Shown piece after piece: positions 1-9,648 of a stretch of 64,000 bases of DNA (positions within the stretch are counted from its first letter, which is position 1; every line of letters begins with the position of its first letter). The stretch is taken from contig NZ_VORX01000002.1 of assembly GCF_007997285.1 (NCBI RefSeq), positions 656,919-720,918 of the forward strand. The letters are read 5' to 3'. Both the position numbers and the translations under genes were made by a program. This DNA comes from Gelidibacter salicanalis (GTDB lineage Bacteria > Bacteroidota > Bacteroidia > Flavobacteriales > Flavobacteriaceae). The notes under the pieces were generated by a model, which had not been told where the DNA came from, did no database searches, and saw only the letters and a program-made list of their open reading frames with translations.

Positions 1-243
1 GAAGTCGGATTACAATCCGCGCATCCGGAAACGCTGACCCAGTTAATCAAAGAGCAGTTTGAAGTATTCCCAGCCACCTTTAAAAACTTAAATGATGATA
101 TTAAAATGAATATCAAACTGCCTCAAAATGCATCGTCAAATGATTTGCTAAGGTTTCTTACCTCCAAGGCGGAAATTCACCATTTTGTGGAAGTGATTCC
201 TAGTGCCAACGACATCTTCATCCAAACAGTAAAAAATAACTAA
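1..243 (+). CDS. ABC transporter ATP-binding protein, C-terminal part
   Basis: The window opens inside a reading frame that runs from base 1 to a TAA at 241-243 (80 residues). The visible tail ends in a run reading VIPSANDIFIQTV, which looks like the accessory C-terminal domain (DUF4162 type) that follows the nucleotide-binding domain of NatA-like ABC proteins. The next gene, an ABC-2 permease, starts two bases after the stop, so the two are surely one operon and one exporter. The Walker motifs lie upstream of the window, so the ATPase assignment rests on this tail and on context. Confidence 0.7.
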   Translation, partial: EVGLQSAHPETLTQLIKEQFEVFPATFKNLNDDIKMNIKLPQNASSNDLLRFLTSKAEIHHFVEVIPSANDIFIQTVKNN

Positions 244-245
244 CA

Positions 246-1559
246 ATGAATCATCTACCGCTGATCATCAAAAGAGAGTATCTTAATAAGGTGCGTAATA
301 AGTCGTTTATTGTCATGACTTTTTTGAGTCCGATGATCATGATTGCCCTAATTGCTGTGGTTGCTTATTTATCTCAAATGAATAACGATAAGCAACGTAC
401 CATTTCAATCTTGGATGAAACGGGAGTTGTGGCCAGTGAGTTTGAGACTTCAGAATTTACCACCTACTCGATAATCGATAACATGCCTTTAAAGGGCGCA
501 AAGGAATTGGTGAAAGCTAAAAACGACTTCGGATTGTTATTCATTAAAAAAAGTTCTGACTCCATGAATGTGGTGGAATCGGTCAACTTTTATTCAGATG
601 ATTCCCCATCCTTGTCAATTATTTCCGGATTGGAGCGCAAAATTGAAAAGCGATTGTCCGATGTGAAACTTCAAAAAGCAGGTGTAGATATCGCTCAAAT
701 CTTAGCGTCAAAAACTCAAGTAAATATTGCCCAAGAAACTTTTGAAGGCGAAAAAACATCTAAGGTAGACAGTTATCTTAAACTAGCTTTTGGTGGTGCA
801 GCAGGCTATTTGTTGTTCATGTTTATCATTATCTACGGCAATATGATTATGCGTAGTGTCATTGAAGAGAAAACCAGCCGAATAATTGAAATTATCATTT
901 CTTCCGTAAAACCTATTCAGTTGATGATGGGTAAAATTATTGGGACTTCGTTAGCTGGGGTCACACAGTTCGTCATTTGGATTATTCTCGGGGGGGTTTT
1001 ATTGTCTGTAGTATCAGCCATTTTTGGGATTGACGTCATGCAGATGCAAACGCCACAACAAGAACTGATCAACCAAGCTATGGCAAATTCAGATGCTCAA
1101 AATATGGCTCAAGAACTCATTACAGGCTTTGTCAATTTGCCTATTTTAAACTTGTGCGTGGCCTTCCTATTTTTCTTCATTGGAGGGTATCTATTATACA
1201 GCTCATTATACGCGGCTATAGGTGCTGCGGTAGATAATGAAACGGATACCCAACAGTTTATGATGCCCATTATCATGCCACTTGTTTTGGCGGTCTATGT
1301 TGGTGTTTTTACGGTTATCGAAGACCCTCACGGAACGGTGTCTACGGTGTTTTCATTTATTCCATTTACCTCCCCAGTGGTGATGTTAATGCGAATTCCG
1401 TTTGGGGTTCCCGTCTGGCAACAACTGTTATCTTTTGGCATTCTCCTTTGCACTTTTATATTTACCGTGTGGTTTGCGGCCAAAATTTATAGAGTAGGTA
1501 TTTTAATGTACGGTAAGAAACCAACATACAAGGAGTTATTTAAGTGGCTGAGGTATTAA
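246..1559 (+). CDS. ABC transporter permease, NatB/ABC-2 type
   Basis: A 437-residue membrane protein with an N-terminal membrane anchor (about 22-42), a long extracytoplasmic region (about 50-175), then five or so hydrophobic segments in the C-terminal half. This is the usual layout of the ABC-2 permease subfamily that includes NatB. The stretch MRSVIEEKTSRIIEIIISS, just after the second membrane helix, is a strong family signature. It starts two bases after the preceding ATP-binding gene, so it is translationally coupled to it. The role is ATP-driven export; the substrate (sodium, drug or lipid) cannot be read from the sequence. Confidence 0.9.
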   Translation: MNHLPLIIKREYLNKVRNKSFIVMTFLSPMIMIALIAVVAYLSQMNNDKQRTISILDETGVVASEFETSEFTTYSIIDNMPLKGAKELVKAKNDFGLLFIKKSSDSMNVVESVNFYSDDSPSLSIISGLERKIEKRLSDVKLQKAGVDIAQILASKTQVNIAQETFEGEKTSKVDSYLKLAFGGAAGYLLFMFIIIYGNMIMRSVIEEKTSRIIEIIISSVKPIQLMMGKIIGTSLAGVTQFVIWIILGGVLLSVVSAIFGIDVMQMQTPQQELINQAMANSDAQNMAQELITGFVNLPILNLCVAFLFFFIGGYLLYSSLYAAIGAAVDNETDTQQFMMPIIMPLVLAVYVGVFTVIEDPHGTVSTVFSFIPFTSPVVMLMRIPFGVPVWQQLLSFGILLCTFIFTVWFAAKIYRVGILMYGKKPTYKELFKWLRY

Positions 1560-1565
1560 AAAGTG

Positions 1566-1596
1566 CTATTAAGACCACTTTCTAATAGGTTTTTTT
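1566..1596 (+). terminator. Probable rho-independent terminator after the ABC operon
   Basis: CTATTA (1566-1571) pairs with TAATAG (1583-1588), followed by a G and seven T. A competing stem AAAGTG/CACTTT overlaps it. The stem is short and AT-rich, so termination efficiency is uncertain. Confidence 0.5.
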
Positions 1597-2017
1597 ATAT
1601 TTTTAAGGGAGCGTTTAAGATTGATTTTGTAGGTAAAACATAGGAGATCTTACGGAGATTTTTTGTGGCTATCTTACGATTAGTTGTATATTGTTGCTAG
1701 CTATACCAAAGGGGTTCTAACTGCACTAATACGAGATATCCTCTAAATGAAATTCAAGTTGTGGTGATACTTTTTCAATTATGGGAAGGAGCTATTTAAG
1801 TACTGGCAAAATCAAGTATAGTGCTAGTCTTGAGTCTAGAAATCACACTTTTTTTGATTATAGTGAAATCTAGCGTGCAAGGACTAGAGGTTATGGAATC
1901 GCTTTTGCGTGACGCATCGAATTATATTAAACTGAAACGTAATAAAACAGTCTAGTAAGTATTGAAATCAACTGATACTCTAGATCCACAGAGCGTTTAA
2001 AAATTTAAAACCCAAAA
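1597..2017. other. Gene-free stretch before the response regulator gene
   Basis: No supported reading frame is present. Visible details are an 11-bp palindrome TGCGT-G-ACGCA at 1906-1916, about 100 bp upstream of the regulator start, and a 10-bp direct repeat GAGCGTTTAA at 1609-1618 and 1991-2000. The palindrome could be an operator, but no regulator family can be named for it. No clear TAnnTTTG box was found. Confidence 0.4.
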
Positions 2018-3181
2018 ATGTCAAAAATATTAGTTATAGAAGATGAAGCTAGCATTAGAAGAGTGCTGGTGAAAATTCTTTCCGAAGAAAATGAAAGTTA
2101 TCAAGTAGATGAAGCGGAAGATGGCCTGGCCGGAATCGAAAAAATAAAAAATGAAGATTATGATTTGGTACTTTGTGATATTAAAATGCCAAAAATGGAC
2201 GGTGTTGAAGTATTAGAGGCGATCAAAAAGATAAAACCGGAAACCACTATGGTGATGATTTCTGGGCATGGCGATTTGGATACTGCCGTAAATACGATGC
2301 GTCTTGGCGCTTTCGATTACATCTCAAAACCACCAGATTTAAATAGATTGCTCAATACGGTGCGAATTGCACTCGACAGAAAGGAATTGGTGGTCGAAAA
2401 CAAAATGCTCAAAAAGAAAGTAGGCAAAAACTTTGAGATGGTGGGGGAGAGTAAAGCTATTTCCCACATTAAAGATATGATCGAAAAAGTTGCAGCTACG
2501 GATGCCCGAGTTCTCATAACAGGACCTAATGGTACCGGGAAAGAACTTGTTGCACATTGGTTGCACCAAAAGAGTGAACGCTCTAAAGGACCGTTAATTG
2601 AAGTCAACTGTGCCGCCATCCCATCAGAATTAATAGAAAGTGAACTTTTTGGCCATGTTAAAGGTGCTTTTACCAGTGCAGTAAAAGATAGAGCTGGGAA
2701 ATTTGAAGCAGCCAATGGGGGGACGCTGTTTTTAGATGAAATTGGCGACATGAGTCTGTCTGCCCAAGCTAAAGTGTTACGTGCCCTACAAGAAAGTCGT
2801 GTGCAACGCGTAGGGAGTGACAAGGATATTAAAGTAGATGTACGTGTTGTAGCGGCCACCAATAAAAATTTGACTAAGGAAATTGAAGAAGGCAGGTTTC
2901 GAGAAGACCTATACCATAGGTTAGCGGTCATCTTAATTCAAGTGCCATCCCTTAACGACAGACGTGAAGATATCCCACTATTGATTTCCTATTTTGCAGA
3001 TAAAATAGCCTCAGAAAATGGATCAGCCACAAAAAAATTCACGGCTAAAGCCATTCAGCAGTTACAAGAATACGATTGGACTGGGAACATCAGAGAGTTG
3101 CGCAATGTTGTGGAGCGACTGATAATTCTTGGCGAAAATGAAGTGAGTGAGAATGACGTAAATCTGTTCGCCTCTAAATAA
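2018..3181 (+). CDS. Sigma-54-type response regulator without HTH domain
   Basis: This 387-residue protein has a receiver domain (1-120; phosphoacceptor Asp54, conserved Lys near 104) joined to an AAA+ sigma-54-activator ATPase. Walker A is GPNGTGKE at 169-176, the sigma-54 contact loop reads GAFTSA (216-221) instead of the classical GAFTGA, and Walker B lies near 234-243. The protein stops about 20 residues after the AAA+ lid, so the C-terminal Fis-type helix-turn-helix of NtrC is absent. It may activate RpoN from solution or without a fixed enhancer. No histidine kinase gene is adjacent. A small membrane-protein gene follows after 10 bp and may be cotranscribed. Confidence 0.9.
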   Translation: MSKILVIEDEASIRRVLVKILSEENESYQVDEAEDGLAGIEKIKNEDYDLVLCDIKMPKMDGVEVLEAIKKIKPETTMVMISGHGDLDTAVNTMRLGAFDYISKPPDLNRLLNTVRIALDRKELVVENKMLKKKVGKNFEMVGESKAISHIKDMIEKVAATDARVLITGPNGTGKELVAHWLHQKSERSKGPLIEVNCAAIPSELIESELFGHVKGAFTSAVKDRAGKFEAANGGTLFLDEIGDMSLSAQAKVLRALQESRVQRVGSDKDIKVDVRVVAATNKNLTKEIEEGRFREDLYHRLAVILIQVPSLNDRREDIPLLISYFADKIASENGSATKKFTAKAIQQLQEYDWTGNIRELRNVVERLIILGENEVSENDVNLFASK

Positions 3182-3191
3182 ACGCAAGCGC

Positions 3192-3737
3192 ATGAAAATG
3201 ACCCATTATAACAAACGTGCACTTTATGGCGGAATAATTTCTGCTATTATCATGGGATTAGGCGCCTATTTTATGGGGCATATTAGTGGGTATGAAGCTA
3301 AAGAGCTTATAAAATCTTCACTTCCTGGCATCAATACACTCTGCAATACTATTGCTTTGGCTTCTGCTACCATTTTGGCACTTTTGTTAACTTTATTGAG
3401 CGTGAGTTCAAGTACGAAATCTAAACTCACAAAAGAACATTACACCCATATTTTGCTCATTGCGAAAATAGATACCACGGTTTTTATATTTGCGATCATC
3501 TTTTTCCAGTTCTTAAACATTCCGATTACTGAAGCTGATAATGTGCCGAGTTCTTGGTTTGCAACCATCTATTACGTCAGTTTAGGGTTGTCATCCTTAT
3601 TAAGTGGCGGGTTGATCAGTGTTGTTCTCATGCTTTTTAATGCAGTGAGCAACATGATCGAAATTGTAGGATTGCAAGTGGATAATCATCCCTTGATGAT
3701 ACAGGAGGATGACGAAGAAACTGAGGAAGACAGTTAA
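3192..3737 (+). CDS. Conserved four-helix membrane protein, unknown function
   Basis: A 181-residue protein with about four hydrophobic segments (roughly 13-30, 45-68, 90-108, 125-158) and an acidic cytosolic-type tail rich in Glu and Asp. It carries no motif I recognise. It begins 10 bp after the response regulator stop and ends 38 bp before the PPK2 gene, so the three may form one transcript. Function is left open. Confidence 0.7.
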   Translation: MKMTHYNKRALYGGIISAIIMGLGAYFMGHISGYEAKELIKSSLPGINTLCNTIALASATILALLLTLLSVSSSTKSKLTKEHYTHILLIAKIDTTVFIFAIIFFQFLNIPITEADNVPSSWFATIYYVSLGLSSLLSGGLISVVLMLFNAVSNMIEIVGLQVDNHPLMIQEDDEETEEDS

Positions 3738-3775
3738 AAATTTGAAGACAACCAAAATTCTAAACGTAATTTTTT

Positions 3776-4654
3776 ATGAAAGATATCAATATTGACGATT
3801 TTAAAATAACGGAAACTATACGCATAGAAGATCTGGAAACTAGTTTTGATTTAGAGGCCTCCAAAGATGCGATTAAAGATGGTCTGAAGGACATTAGAAA
3901 GGAATTGGGTGAAATTCAGGATAAGATGTACGCCCATGGTAAATATGCTATTTTAGTGTGTCTTCAGGGGATGGACACGGCTGGTAAGGACAGTTTGATA
4001 CGGGAGGTGTTTAAAGATTTTAATTCGCGGGGTGTAGTAGTACACAGTTTCAAGGTTCCCACCAGTTTAGAGCTTAAACACGACTTTTTATGGCGTCACT
4101 ATATCGCGCTTCCTGCGCGTGGTAAATTCGGCATTTTTAACCGTACCCATTACGAAAATGTTTTGGTAACCAAGGTTCATCCTTCGTATATTATGAATGA
4201 AAATATTCCAGGAATTGATGCAGTTGAAGATGTTGATGGAGCGTTTTGGGACCAACGTTTTGAGGATATTAATAATTTCGAAAAACATTTGACAGAAAAT
4301 GGCACCTTAGTTTACAAGTTCTTTTTAAATATTTCGAAAAATGAACAAAAAAACCGCCTGTTAAGACGTTTGGACCGTGCCGATAAAAATTGGAAATTTT
4401 CTCCAGGCGATTTAGAAGAACGAAAACTTTGGAATGACTATATGGAAAGTTATGAGGAAGTTCTCAATAGAACTTCCAAGCCACACGCACCTTGGTACGC
4501 CATTCCTTGTGATGACAAGAAGACATCACGTTATTTAGTTGCGCGTGTACTTTACGACACTTTAAAAACCTATGAAGATATTAAGGAACCCGAGTTGGAT
4601 GAAGATATCAAGGCCAATTTAGAGTTGTATAGAGAACAGTTGAAAAACGAATAA
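3776..4654 (+). CDS. ppk2: Polyphosphate kinase 2 family protein (polyphosphate:nucleotide phosphotransferase)
   Basis: A 292-residue PPK2-family enzyme that transfers phosphate between inorganic polyphosphate and nucleoside mono- or diphosphates in the cytosol. Family marks are the Walker-A-like loop GMDTAGKDS (65-73), the segment VPTSLELKHDFLWR, the ALPARGKFGIFNRTHYENV block, and a lid region with RRLDRADKNWKFSPGDLEER. The length fits the short single-domain PPK2 classes. Whether it prefers AMP, ADP or GDP cannot be told from the sequence. It lies downstream of the response regulator and membrane-protein genes in the same direction. Confidence 0.92.
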   Translation: MKDINIDDFKITETIRIEDLETSFDLEASKDAIKDGLKDIRKELGEIQDKMYAHGKYAILVCLQGMDTAGKDSLIREVFKDFNSRGVVVHSFKVPTSLELKHDFLWRHYIALPARGKFGIFNRTHYENVLVTKVHPSYIMNENIPGIDAVEDVDGAFWDQRFEDINNFEKHLTENGTLVYKFFLNISKNEQKNRLLRRLDRADKNWKFSPGDLEERKLWNDYMESYEEVLNRTSKPHAPWYAIPCDDKKTSRYLVARVLYDTLKTYEDIKEPELDEDIKANLELYREQLKNE

Positions 4655-4844
4655 TACACCAATCCATTCAGAATTCTATAATAAGTTTGTGACTTACTCT
4701 ATATAAGAACTTGAAAAGTTTGGATAAGAAAATATTACTTATGGAGTTTTTCCTAGATCTAGTTGATACCTACACTACAATTTCAATTCGCTAAAATTTT
4801 TAAGTCGTCAAGACATCTCGTCTAGGTATTAAATCGTTAGCCCA

Positions 4845-5621
4845 TTACATATCAATATATAAATAACGCGCTTTTACAAACATATATAAACCATAACACA
4901 AAAGGCCAACCGCCACTAAACTTAATACTAAGGCACCAAATTGATAGTTTAAAAATTTAAATGCATCCGTAACGGTGCTTAATTCTTCATTTCTATAGCT
5001 CAGGCCGGACCGTAGAGTTAAAAATCCCATGATTCCAAAAACCACAGCTCTAGCCAAGTGCCCAATGACCCCAAATTTTAGTAACATATTTTTAGCCTTA
5101 GGAGGCATTTGAGAAGATTGGACATTCTTTTTAAACTGATTTGAAACAATAAAGTAAATTTCGAATATACATTTGCCGCCTAATATTAATCCTAAGATCA
5201 CCGATAGTACGCTGCCATATTCTGAATTTAATAAATTTATTATTATTTTTTGTTGGTCCTTATACCCACCACCAAAAAGCAATTTCAAGGCTACAACGCC
5301 TAAAGAGCCATAAAATAATGCCCCAGTAAAATATCCTGCTCTTACAAACAGGCCGTTTAAATCTGTTCCTATTTTCCGTGAATCAAATAGGGTTTGGTAC
5401 ATGCGCCAAAACACGTAGCTGAACAGTCCCAAAGCAAGCACAACTAAAATGAATTTTCCTAAATAGGGACTATTCAGATAACCTATCGCCCCTTTGGTGC
5501 CAGTTTTTTGGCCACCCCAGTTAAAAGCGGCCATCGCGGTTAAGAATCCAACTATTATATAAACAAATCCCATGGCGCCCAATCCAAAACGCGCTATATT
5601 TCCTTTTTTAAGCTTCATCAA
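4845..5621 (-). CDS. DUF1206 membrane protein
   Basis: A 258-residue integral membrane protein built from three repeats of a two-helix unit, with six hydrophobic segments. Each repeat begins with a glycine-rich motif, for example FGLGAMGFVYIIVGFLTAMAAF near the N-terminus and IGHLARAVVFGIMGF near residue 190. This matches the DUF1206 family, whose biochemical role is unknown. It is transcribed on its own and divergently from the M23 peptidase gene. Confidence 0.85.
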   Translation of the reverse strand: MMKLKKGNIARFGLGAMGFVYIIVGFLTAMAAFNWGGQKTGTKGAIGYLNSPYLGKFILVVLALGLFSYVFWRMYQTLFDSRKIGTDLNGLFVRAGYFTGALFYGSLGVVALKLLFGGGYKDQQKIIINLLNSEYGSVLSVILGLILGGKCIFEIYFIVSNQFKKNVQSSQMPPKAKNMLLKFGVIGHLARAVVFGIMGFLTLRSGLSYRNEELSTVTDAFKFLNYQFGALVLSLVAVGLLCYGLYMFVKARYLYIDM

Positions 5622-5975
5622 AATTTGTTTAGTGACATATCATCTTAATGTACAGAATCGTTTTTTTGATTCTATAGACCTTTCAAACACCGCCAGAATC
5701 AGTTTGAAAATGGAGACTGTAAAAATTTCTCCACAACATATCCTTGCCTTAAGCTGTTCAAAAATATATAAATTTTTGAACACTAAACAAGTAACTTTAA
5801 GATGAATTATAAATGAAAATATGAAGTTGTTTTTTGGGAATGATTTAAGTGAAACCCCCTACAAATGGCGTTAGATAATTTCTATGACTTTTTTGTAGCA
5901 CTCCATAACGTTAAATTTTATGCAAAGCCGCGCAAAGAAATGTTTTGTGGTACGGTTTCTGTCACAATTAAGCCG
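5622..5975. other. Divergent intergenic region, DUF1206 gene / M23 gene
   Basis: About 350 bp between two divergent starts. It is AT-rich and holds the promoters of both genes by position, but I could not single out a convincing TAnnTTTG box. The reading frame of the M23 gene stays open upstream to 5865, but those extra codons look non-coding. Confidence 0.4.
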
Positions 5976-7112
5976 ATGAAAAATTACTTGTTTTTATTGG
6001 TCATAGGGGTTTTTATATATGGATGTTCTCAAGTGCAACGCGCAACAGATTTGATAACGAAACCTTCAGCCAGAGAGCTTTATTTGCGGACCTTAGATGT
6101 CAATGTTATTTCTGAAACGCTTTGGAATGATGCCTTCATGAATGCCAAAACTAATCAGTTACAAGCGCCTATCCCTTTTGTCATCGCAACACAATCTTTT
6201 AAGTATAAAGCTATAGCATTAGCTTATAAAATCAATTTAAAAAAAGGATCTGTATTTAAATTAATTGTGGAGAAAAATATAGATTCGGGTCTAGTTTTTA
6301 TTGATTTATATCCCTTCAATACAGATTCCACACTCTCTAAAGAGCCATTAGTTTCCAATGACTGGCAAATAGATTCCATTAGTTATACGGTTGAACGATC
6401 AGGAGTATATAAGGTAATTATCCAGCCCGAGTTGAGGGATTCCTTAAAGTTTACCGCAAAAATGTACACACAACCTTCATTTGCATTTCCTGTCGTTGGC
6501 AAAGGTAATGCAGCCATTGGTAGTCGTTGGGGAGTGGCAAGAGATGGCGGAAAAAGATCTCATGAAGGCATCGATGTATTTGCAGTCAGAGGAAATCCTG
6601 TTGTGGCAGCAACGGACGGAGTCGTCTCATTTACCGGGGAAAAAGGGCTAGGAGGGAAACAAGTGTGGCTTCATAATGGGCTTTGGGGTCAATCTCTATA
6701 CTATGCACATTTAGATAGTATTATTGTGACTAGAGGTGCTCGGGTAAAAAGAGGGGATACTTTGGGCTTAGTGGGCAACACGGGTAATGCTAGAACTACG
6801 CCACCACATTTACACTTTGGAATCTATACCCGATCTGGGGCGATTAATCCTTTGCCATTTGTGGAGCTACAGGATGTTCCTGTTGAAACTCATATCGTAG
6901 CTTTTGATAGTGCCGTTACCAAATTAAAAAATAACCAATTGCGTACTGGTCCGGCTACAAAATTTCCAGAATTGATGAATCTACCCAGAAATCATCCCAT
7001 AGTTATTGTAGGTAAAACCCACCAATGGTACCATGTAAAGGTTGCCGATTCTTTGGAAGGATTTATAAACCAATCGCTGCTCCAAAAACAAACAGGTTCT
7101 ACTAAAAAATGA
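5976..7112 (+). CDS. M23-family peptidase lipoprotein with SH3-like C-terminus
   Basis: A putative murein endopeptidase of the lysostaphin/LytM type, anchored in the envelope. The start chosen here (5976) gives a clean lipoprotein signal, a Lys-containing start, a hydrophobic core and the lipobox IYGC with Cys17; the frame is open to 5865 but the extra 37 residues would bury this signal. The M23 domain shows HEGID and HLHFG, the zinc-ligand motifs, separated by GLGGKQVWLHNGLWGQSLYY. The last 70 residues (LKNNQLRTGPATKFPEL and after) resemble a bacterial SH3 domain. All key metal ligands are present, so activity is expected. Confidence 0.9.
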   Translation: MKNYLFLLVIGVFIYGCSQVQRATDLITKPSARELYLRTLDVNVISETLWNDAFMNAKTNQLQAPIPFVIATQSFKYKAIALAYKINLKKGSVFKLIVEKNIDSGLVFIDLYPFNTDSTLSKEPLVSNDWQIDSISYTVERSGVYKVIIQPELRDSLKFTAKMYTQPSFAFPVVGKGNAAIGSRWGVARDGGKRSHEGIDVFAVRGNPVVAATDGVVSFTGEKGLGGKQVWLHNGLWGQSLYYAHLDSIIVTRGARVKRGDTLGLVGNTGNARTTPPHLHFGIYTRSGAINPLPFVELQDVPVETHIVAFDSAVTKLKNNQLRTGPATKFPELMNLPRNHPIVIVGKTHQWYHVKVADSLEGFINQSLLQKQTGSTKK

Positions 7113-7173
7113 ATTAGTAATGAATAGTAGGGTTATGGCCAGTTTTACTTAGCACTATAGATTTCCTAAACGC

Positions 7174-8208
7174 TTAAAGCACCTCTTCACCGTTAGATTC
7201 CTGTTTGCCATATTCATTTTTATAAATGTTTACCAAAGCTAAAAATAGGCTGATCAGCAAGGGTCCAAAAATTAACCCAATAAACCCAAAAATAGGTACA
7301 CCCACTATAACACCGATTAAGGTTATTAAGGGATGTACATCATCTAATTTTTTCAAGACATATAAGCGAATAATATTATCTGTAGATCCTACTACCACAA
7401 AACCGTAGATTAGAATAGCCCAAGCTTGAAATGTATCTCCTGAGGAAAGACTTATCAAAAATACCGGCAATATGCCAATAAGTGTCCCTACAAATGGAAT
7501 CATAGATCCAATAGTCACAATGACGAACCAAAAGAAAGGCTCGTCGATCCCGAATATTAGAAACCCTATTAAGGCAATGATACCTTGAGCAATGGCTACT
7601 AAAGGAATCCCTATGGCATTAGAACGCACCATTGTTTGAATCTCTTGGCCTATTTCCTTTAAATTATAGTTGTCCAACGGGATATAATCGGTAAGTGATT
7701 CACGCAATTCTCTCCTGTTGGTCAACATATAATACAGCATAAAATACATCAAACCAATAGCAATAAATGCATTAAAGGTGCCTCCTGCCAAATTTTGCAG
7801 ATTGGTAGAAACCCAACCGGTAATGGCACTCGTATCGATAGTTGAGCCAATGTCAAATCCGACATAATGCTGAATGCTGCTCAATTGTTCTTTAAATGCG
7901 GTAATCACCTGCTCGGAGTTATTGACAGCGCGTCCTATCTTATTGCTCAACATCCATACAATTCCAGCTAGTGGGAGTAAAATGCCAACAAAAGAAATGA
8001 ACATAATTAATAACGCTGCCATGGTTGGGCTCCATTTGCGTTTTTTAACCAAGGTCGCCATCCACTTCCTGAACAGGATATAAATTGTTATAGCCCCGAG
8101 AACACCAGTGAGATAGGGTAGCATTTCTTTAAATATCAAACTTCCCATAAAAACTATAAGAAGGATGACAAAGATTTGTCGTATTAATTTGGGAGAAATT
8201 TGATTCAT
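7174..8208 (-). CDS. AI-2E family transporter (PerM/TqsA family)
   Basis: A 344-residue polytopic membrane protein with about eight hydrophobic segments. The family signature sits in the second half: IPFVGTLIGILPV and, near the C-terminus, HPLITLIGVIVGVPIFGFIGLIFGPLL. It belongs to the AI-2E exporter family (PF01594), whose members have been linked to autoinducer release, Na+/H+ antiport or unspecified transport; the substrate here is unknown. It stands alone, downstream of lysA in the same direction. Confidence 0.9.
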   Translation of the reverse strand: MNQISPKLIRQIFVILLIVFMGSLIFKEMLPYLTGVLGAITIYILFRKWMATLVKKRKWSPTMAALLIMFISFVGILLPLAGIVWMLSNKIGRAVNNSEQVITAFKEQLSSIQHYVGFDIGSTIDTSAITGWVSTNLQNLAGGTFNAFIAIGLMYFMLYYMLTNRRELRESLTDYIPLDNYNLKEIGQEIQTMVRSNAIGIPLVAIAQGIIALIGFLIFGIDEPFFWFVIVTIGSMIPFVGTLIGILPVFLISLSSGDTFQAWAILIYGFVVVGSTDNIIRLYVLKKLDDVHPLITLIGVIVGVPIFGFIGLIFGPLLISLFLALVNIYKNEYGKQESNGEEVL

Positions 8209-8307
8209 TGAGGCCTATTATGATTTCGAGATGGAGTACACCACCTTGAAAATTAAAGATAATGCAAGTTTCTTGATTATTTTTATAAAATAAGGACTCA
8301 CATCCAA

Positions 8308-9522
8308 TTATTTGGAACCTAAATCGATCTCAACTTGATTGTGGATAATATCATCAAAGGTTTCACGCTTTCTTATTAAATGGGCTTTTTTATTGTGCCA
8401 TAACACTTCTGCTGGCCTGTAACGCGAGTTGTAATTACTGGCCATACTATAACAATAAGCCCCAGCATTTTGGAAACACAAAATGTCACCTTCAGTGATT
8501 TCTTTTATGCGTCGGTTATTTGCAAAAGTATCCGTTTCACAAATATAGCCTACTACAGAATAAAAGCGTTCACGGCCCTTCGGGTTGGAAATGTTGATAA
8601 TTTCATGTTGCGATCCGTACAACATCGGTCGGATTAAATGGTTAAATCCAGAATCAACCTGCGCAAAAACCGTTGAGGTCGTTTGTTTAACCACGTTCAC
8701 TTTAGTTAGAAAAACACCCGCTTCACTCACTAAGAATTTTCCTGGTTCAAAGGCCAATGTCAATTCACGGCCGTATTTTTTACAAAAGGCATTGAAGCGC
8801 TTGGTGAGTTTCTCGCCCAATTCTTCAATATTAGTTTCAATATCACCTTCTTTATAAGGCACCTTAAAACCAGATCCAAAATCAATGAACTCCAAATCCT
8901 TAAAGTGCAATGCGGTATCAAATAAGATTTCACTGGCGTATAAAAACACATCAATGTCAAGAATATCACTGCCTGTATGCATGTGAATTCCGTTGATATT
9001 CATCTTGGTGTTTTCAATAATGCGCAATAGGTGTGGAATTTGATGAATTGAAATCCCAAATTTACTATCAATATGTCCTACTGAAATGTTAGTGTTTCCA
9101 CCCGCCATAACGTGTGGATTGATCCTGATGCACACAGGAGTTTTAGGATGACGTGTTCCAAATTGTTCCAAGATGGAAAGATTATCGATATTAATTTGAA
9201 CGCCAAGTTCAGCCGCCATTTCAATTTCTTCAAGAGATACGCCGTTTGGAGTATAAATAATTTGATCTGGAGAAAACCCTGCCTTCAACCCTAATTTAAC
9301 TTCCTGAATGGAAACGGTATCCAAGCCAGAACCGAGTGATTTAAATAATTTCAGGATGCTTATATTGGACAAAGCCTTAACTGCATAGTTTATTTTTAAC
9401 GTTTTGACCTTACTAAATGCAGATGTTAAGCGTTTATATTGTGTGCCAATTTTTTCTGAATCATAGACATAAACTGGACTTTCGAAGTCGTTAGCGATTT
9501 GTAGTAAGGTTTTGTATTCCAT
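8308..9522 (-). CDS. lysA: Diaminopimelate decarboxylase
   Basis: This PLP enzyme converts meso-diaminopimelate to lysine and CO2, the last step of lysine synthesis. The 404-residue protein has the fold-III decarboxylase layout: the PLP lysine in INYAVKALSN (Lys49), the HVGSD-like motif as MHTGSDI, the glycine-rich FGSGFKV, and EPGKFLVSEAG followed by the C-terminal substrate motif CETDTFANNR. The length is typical. It is monocistronic and divergent from sucC; dapD of the same pathway lies about 27 kb further on. Confidence 0.95.
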   Translation of the reverse strand: MEYKTLLQIANDFESPVYVYDSEKIGTQYKRLTSAFSKVKTLKINYAVKALSNISILKLFKSLGSGLDTVSIQEVKLGLKAGFSPDQIIYTPNGVSLEEIEMAAELGVQINIDNLSILEQFGTRHPKTPVCIRINPHVMAGGNTNISVGHIDSKFGISIHQIPHLLRIIENTKMNINGIHMHTGSDILDIDVFLYASEILFDTALHFKDLEFIDFGSGFKVPYKEGDIETNIEELGEKLTKRFNAFCKKYGRELTLAFEPGKFLVSEAGVFLTKVNVVKQTTSTVFAQVDSGFNHLIRPMLYGSQHEIINISNPKGRERFYSVVGYICETDTFANNRRIKEITEGDILCFQNAGAYCYSMASNYNSRYRPAEVLWHNKKAHLIRKRETFDDIIHNQVEIDLGSK

Positions 9523-9648
9523 TTTTTATTATAAATTTTAATAGCGGTAAATCTAAATCCTTTTTTTTATTCAAGCCTAATGAAACATTAAAAATGGTAC
9601 AACTTTTTATGTAATGATTTAGACCGTAACAAACAATACTTAAATTTA

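Noticed and set aside
2317..2931. A 204-codon frame antisense to the response regulator gene
   Set aside because: It is a shadow of a well-supported AAA+ coding sequence on the other strand.
5865..5975. N-terminal extension of the M23 peptidase gene
   Set aside because: It would place 37 hydrophilic residues ahead of a perfect lipoprotein signal peptide.
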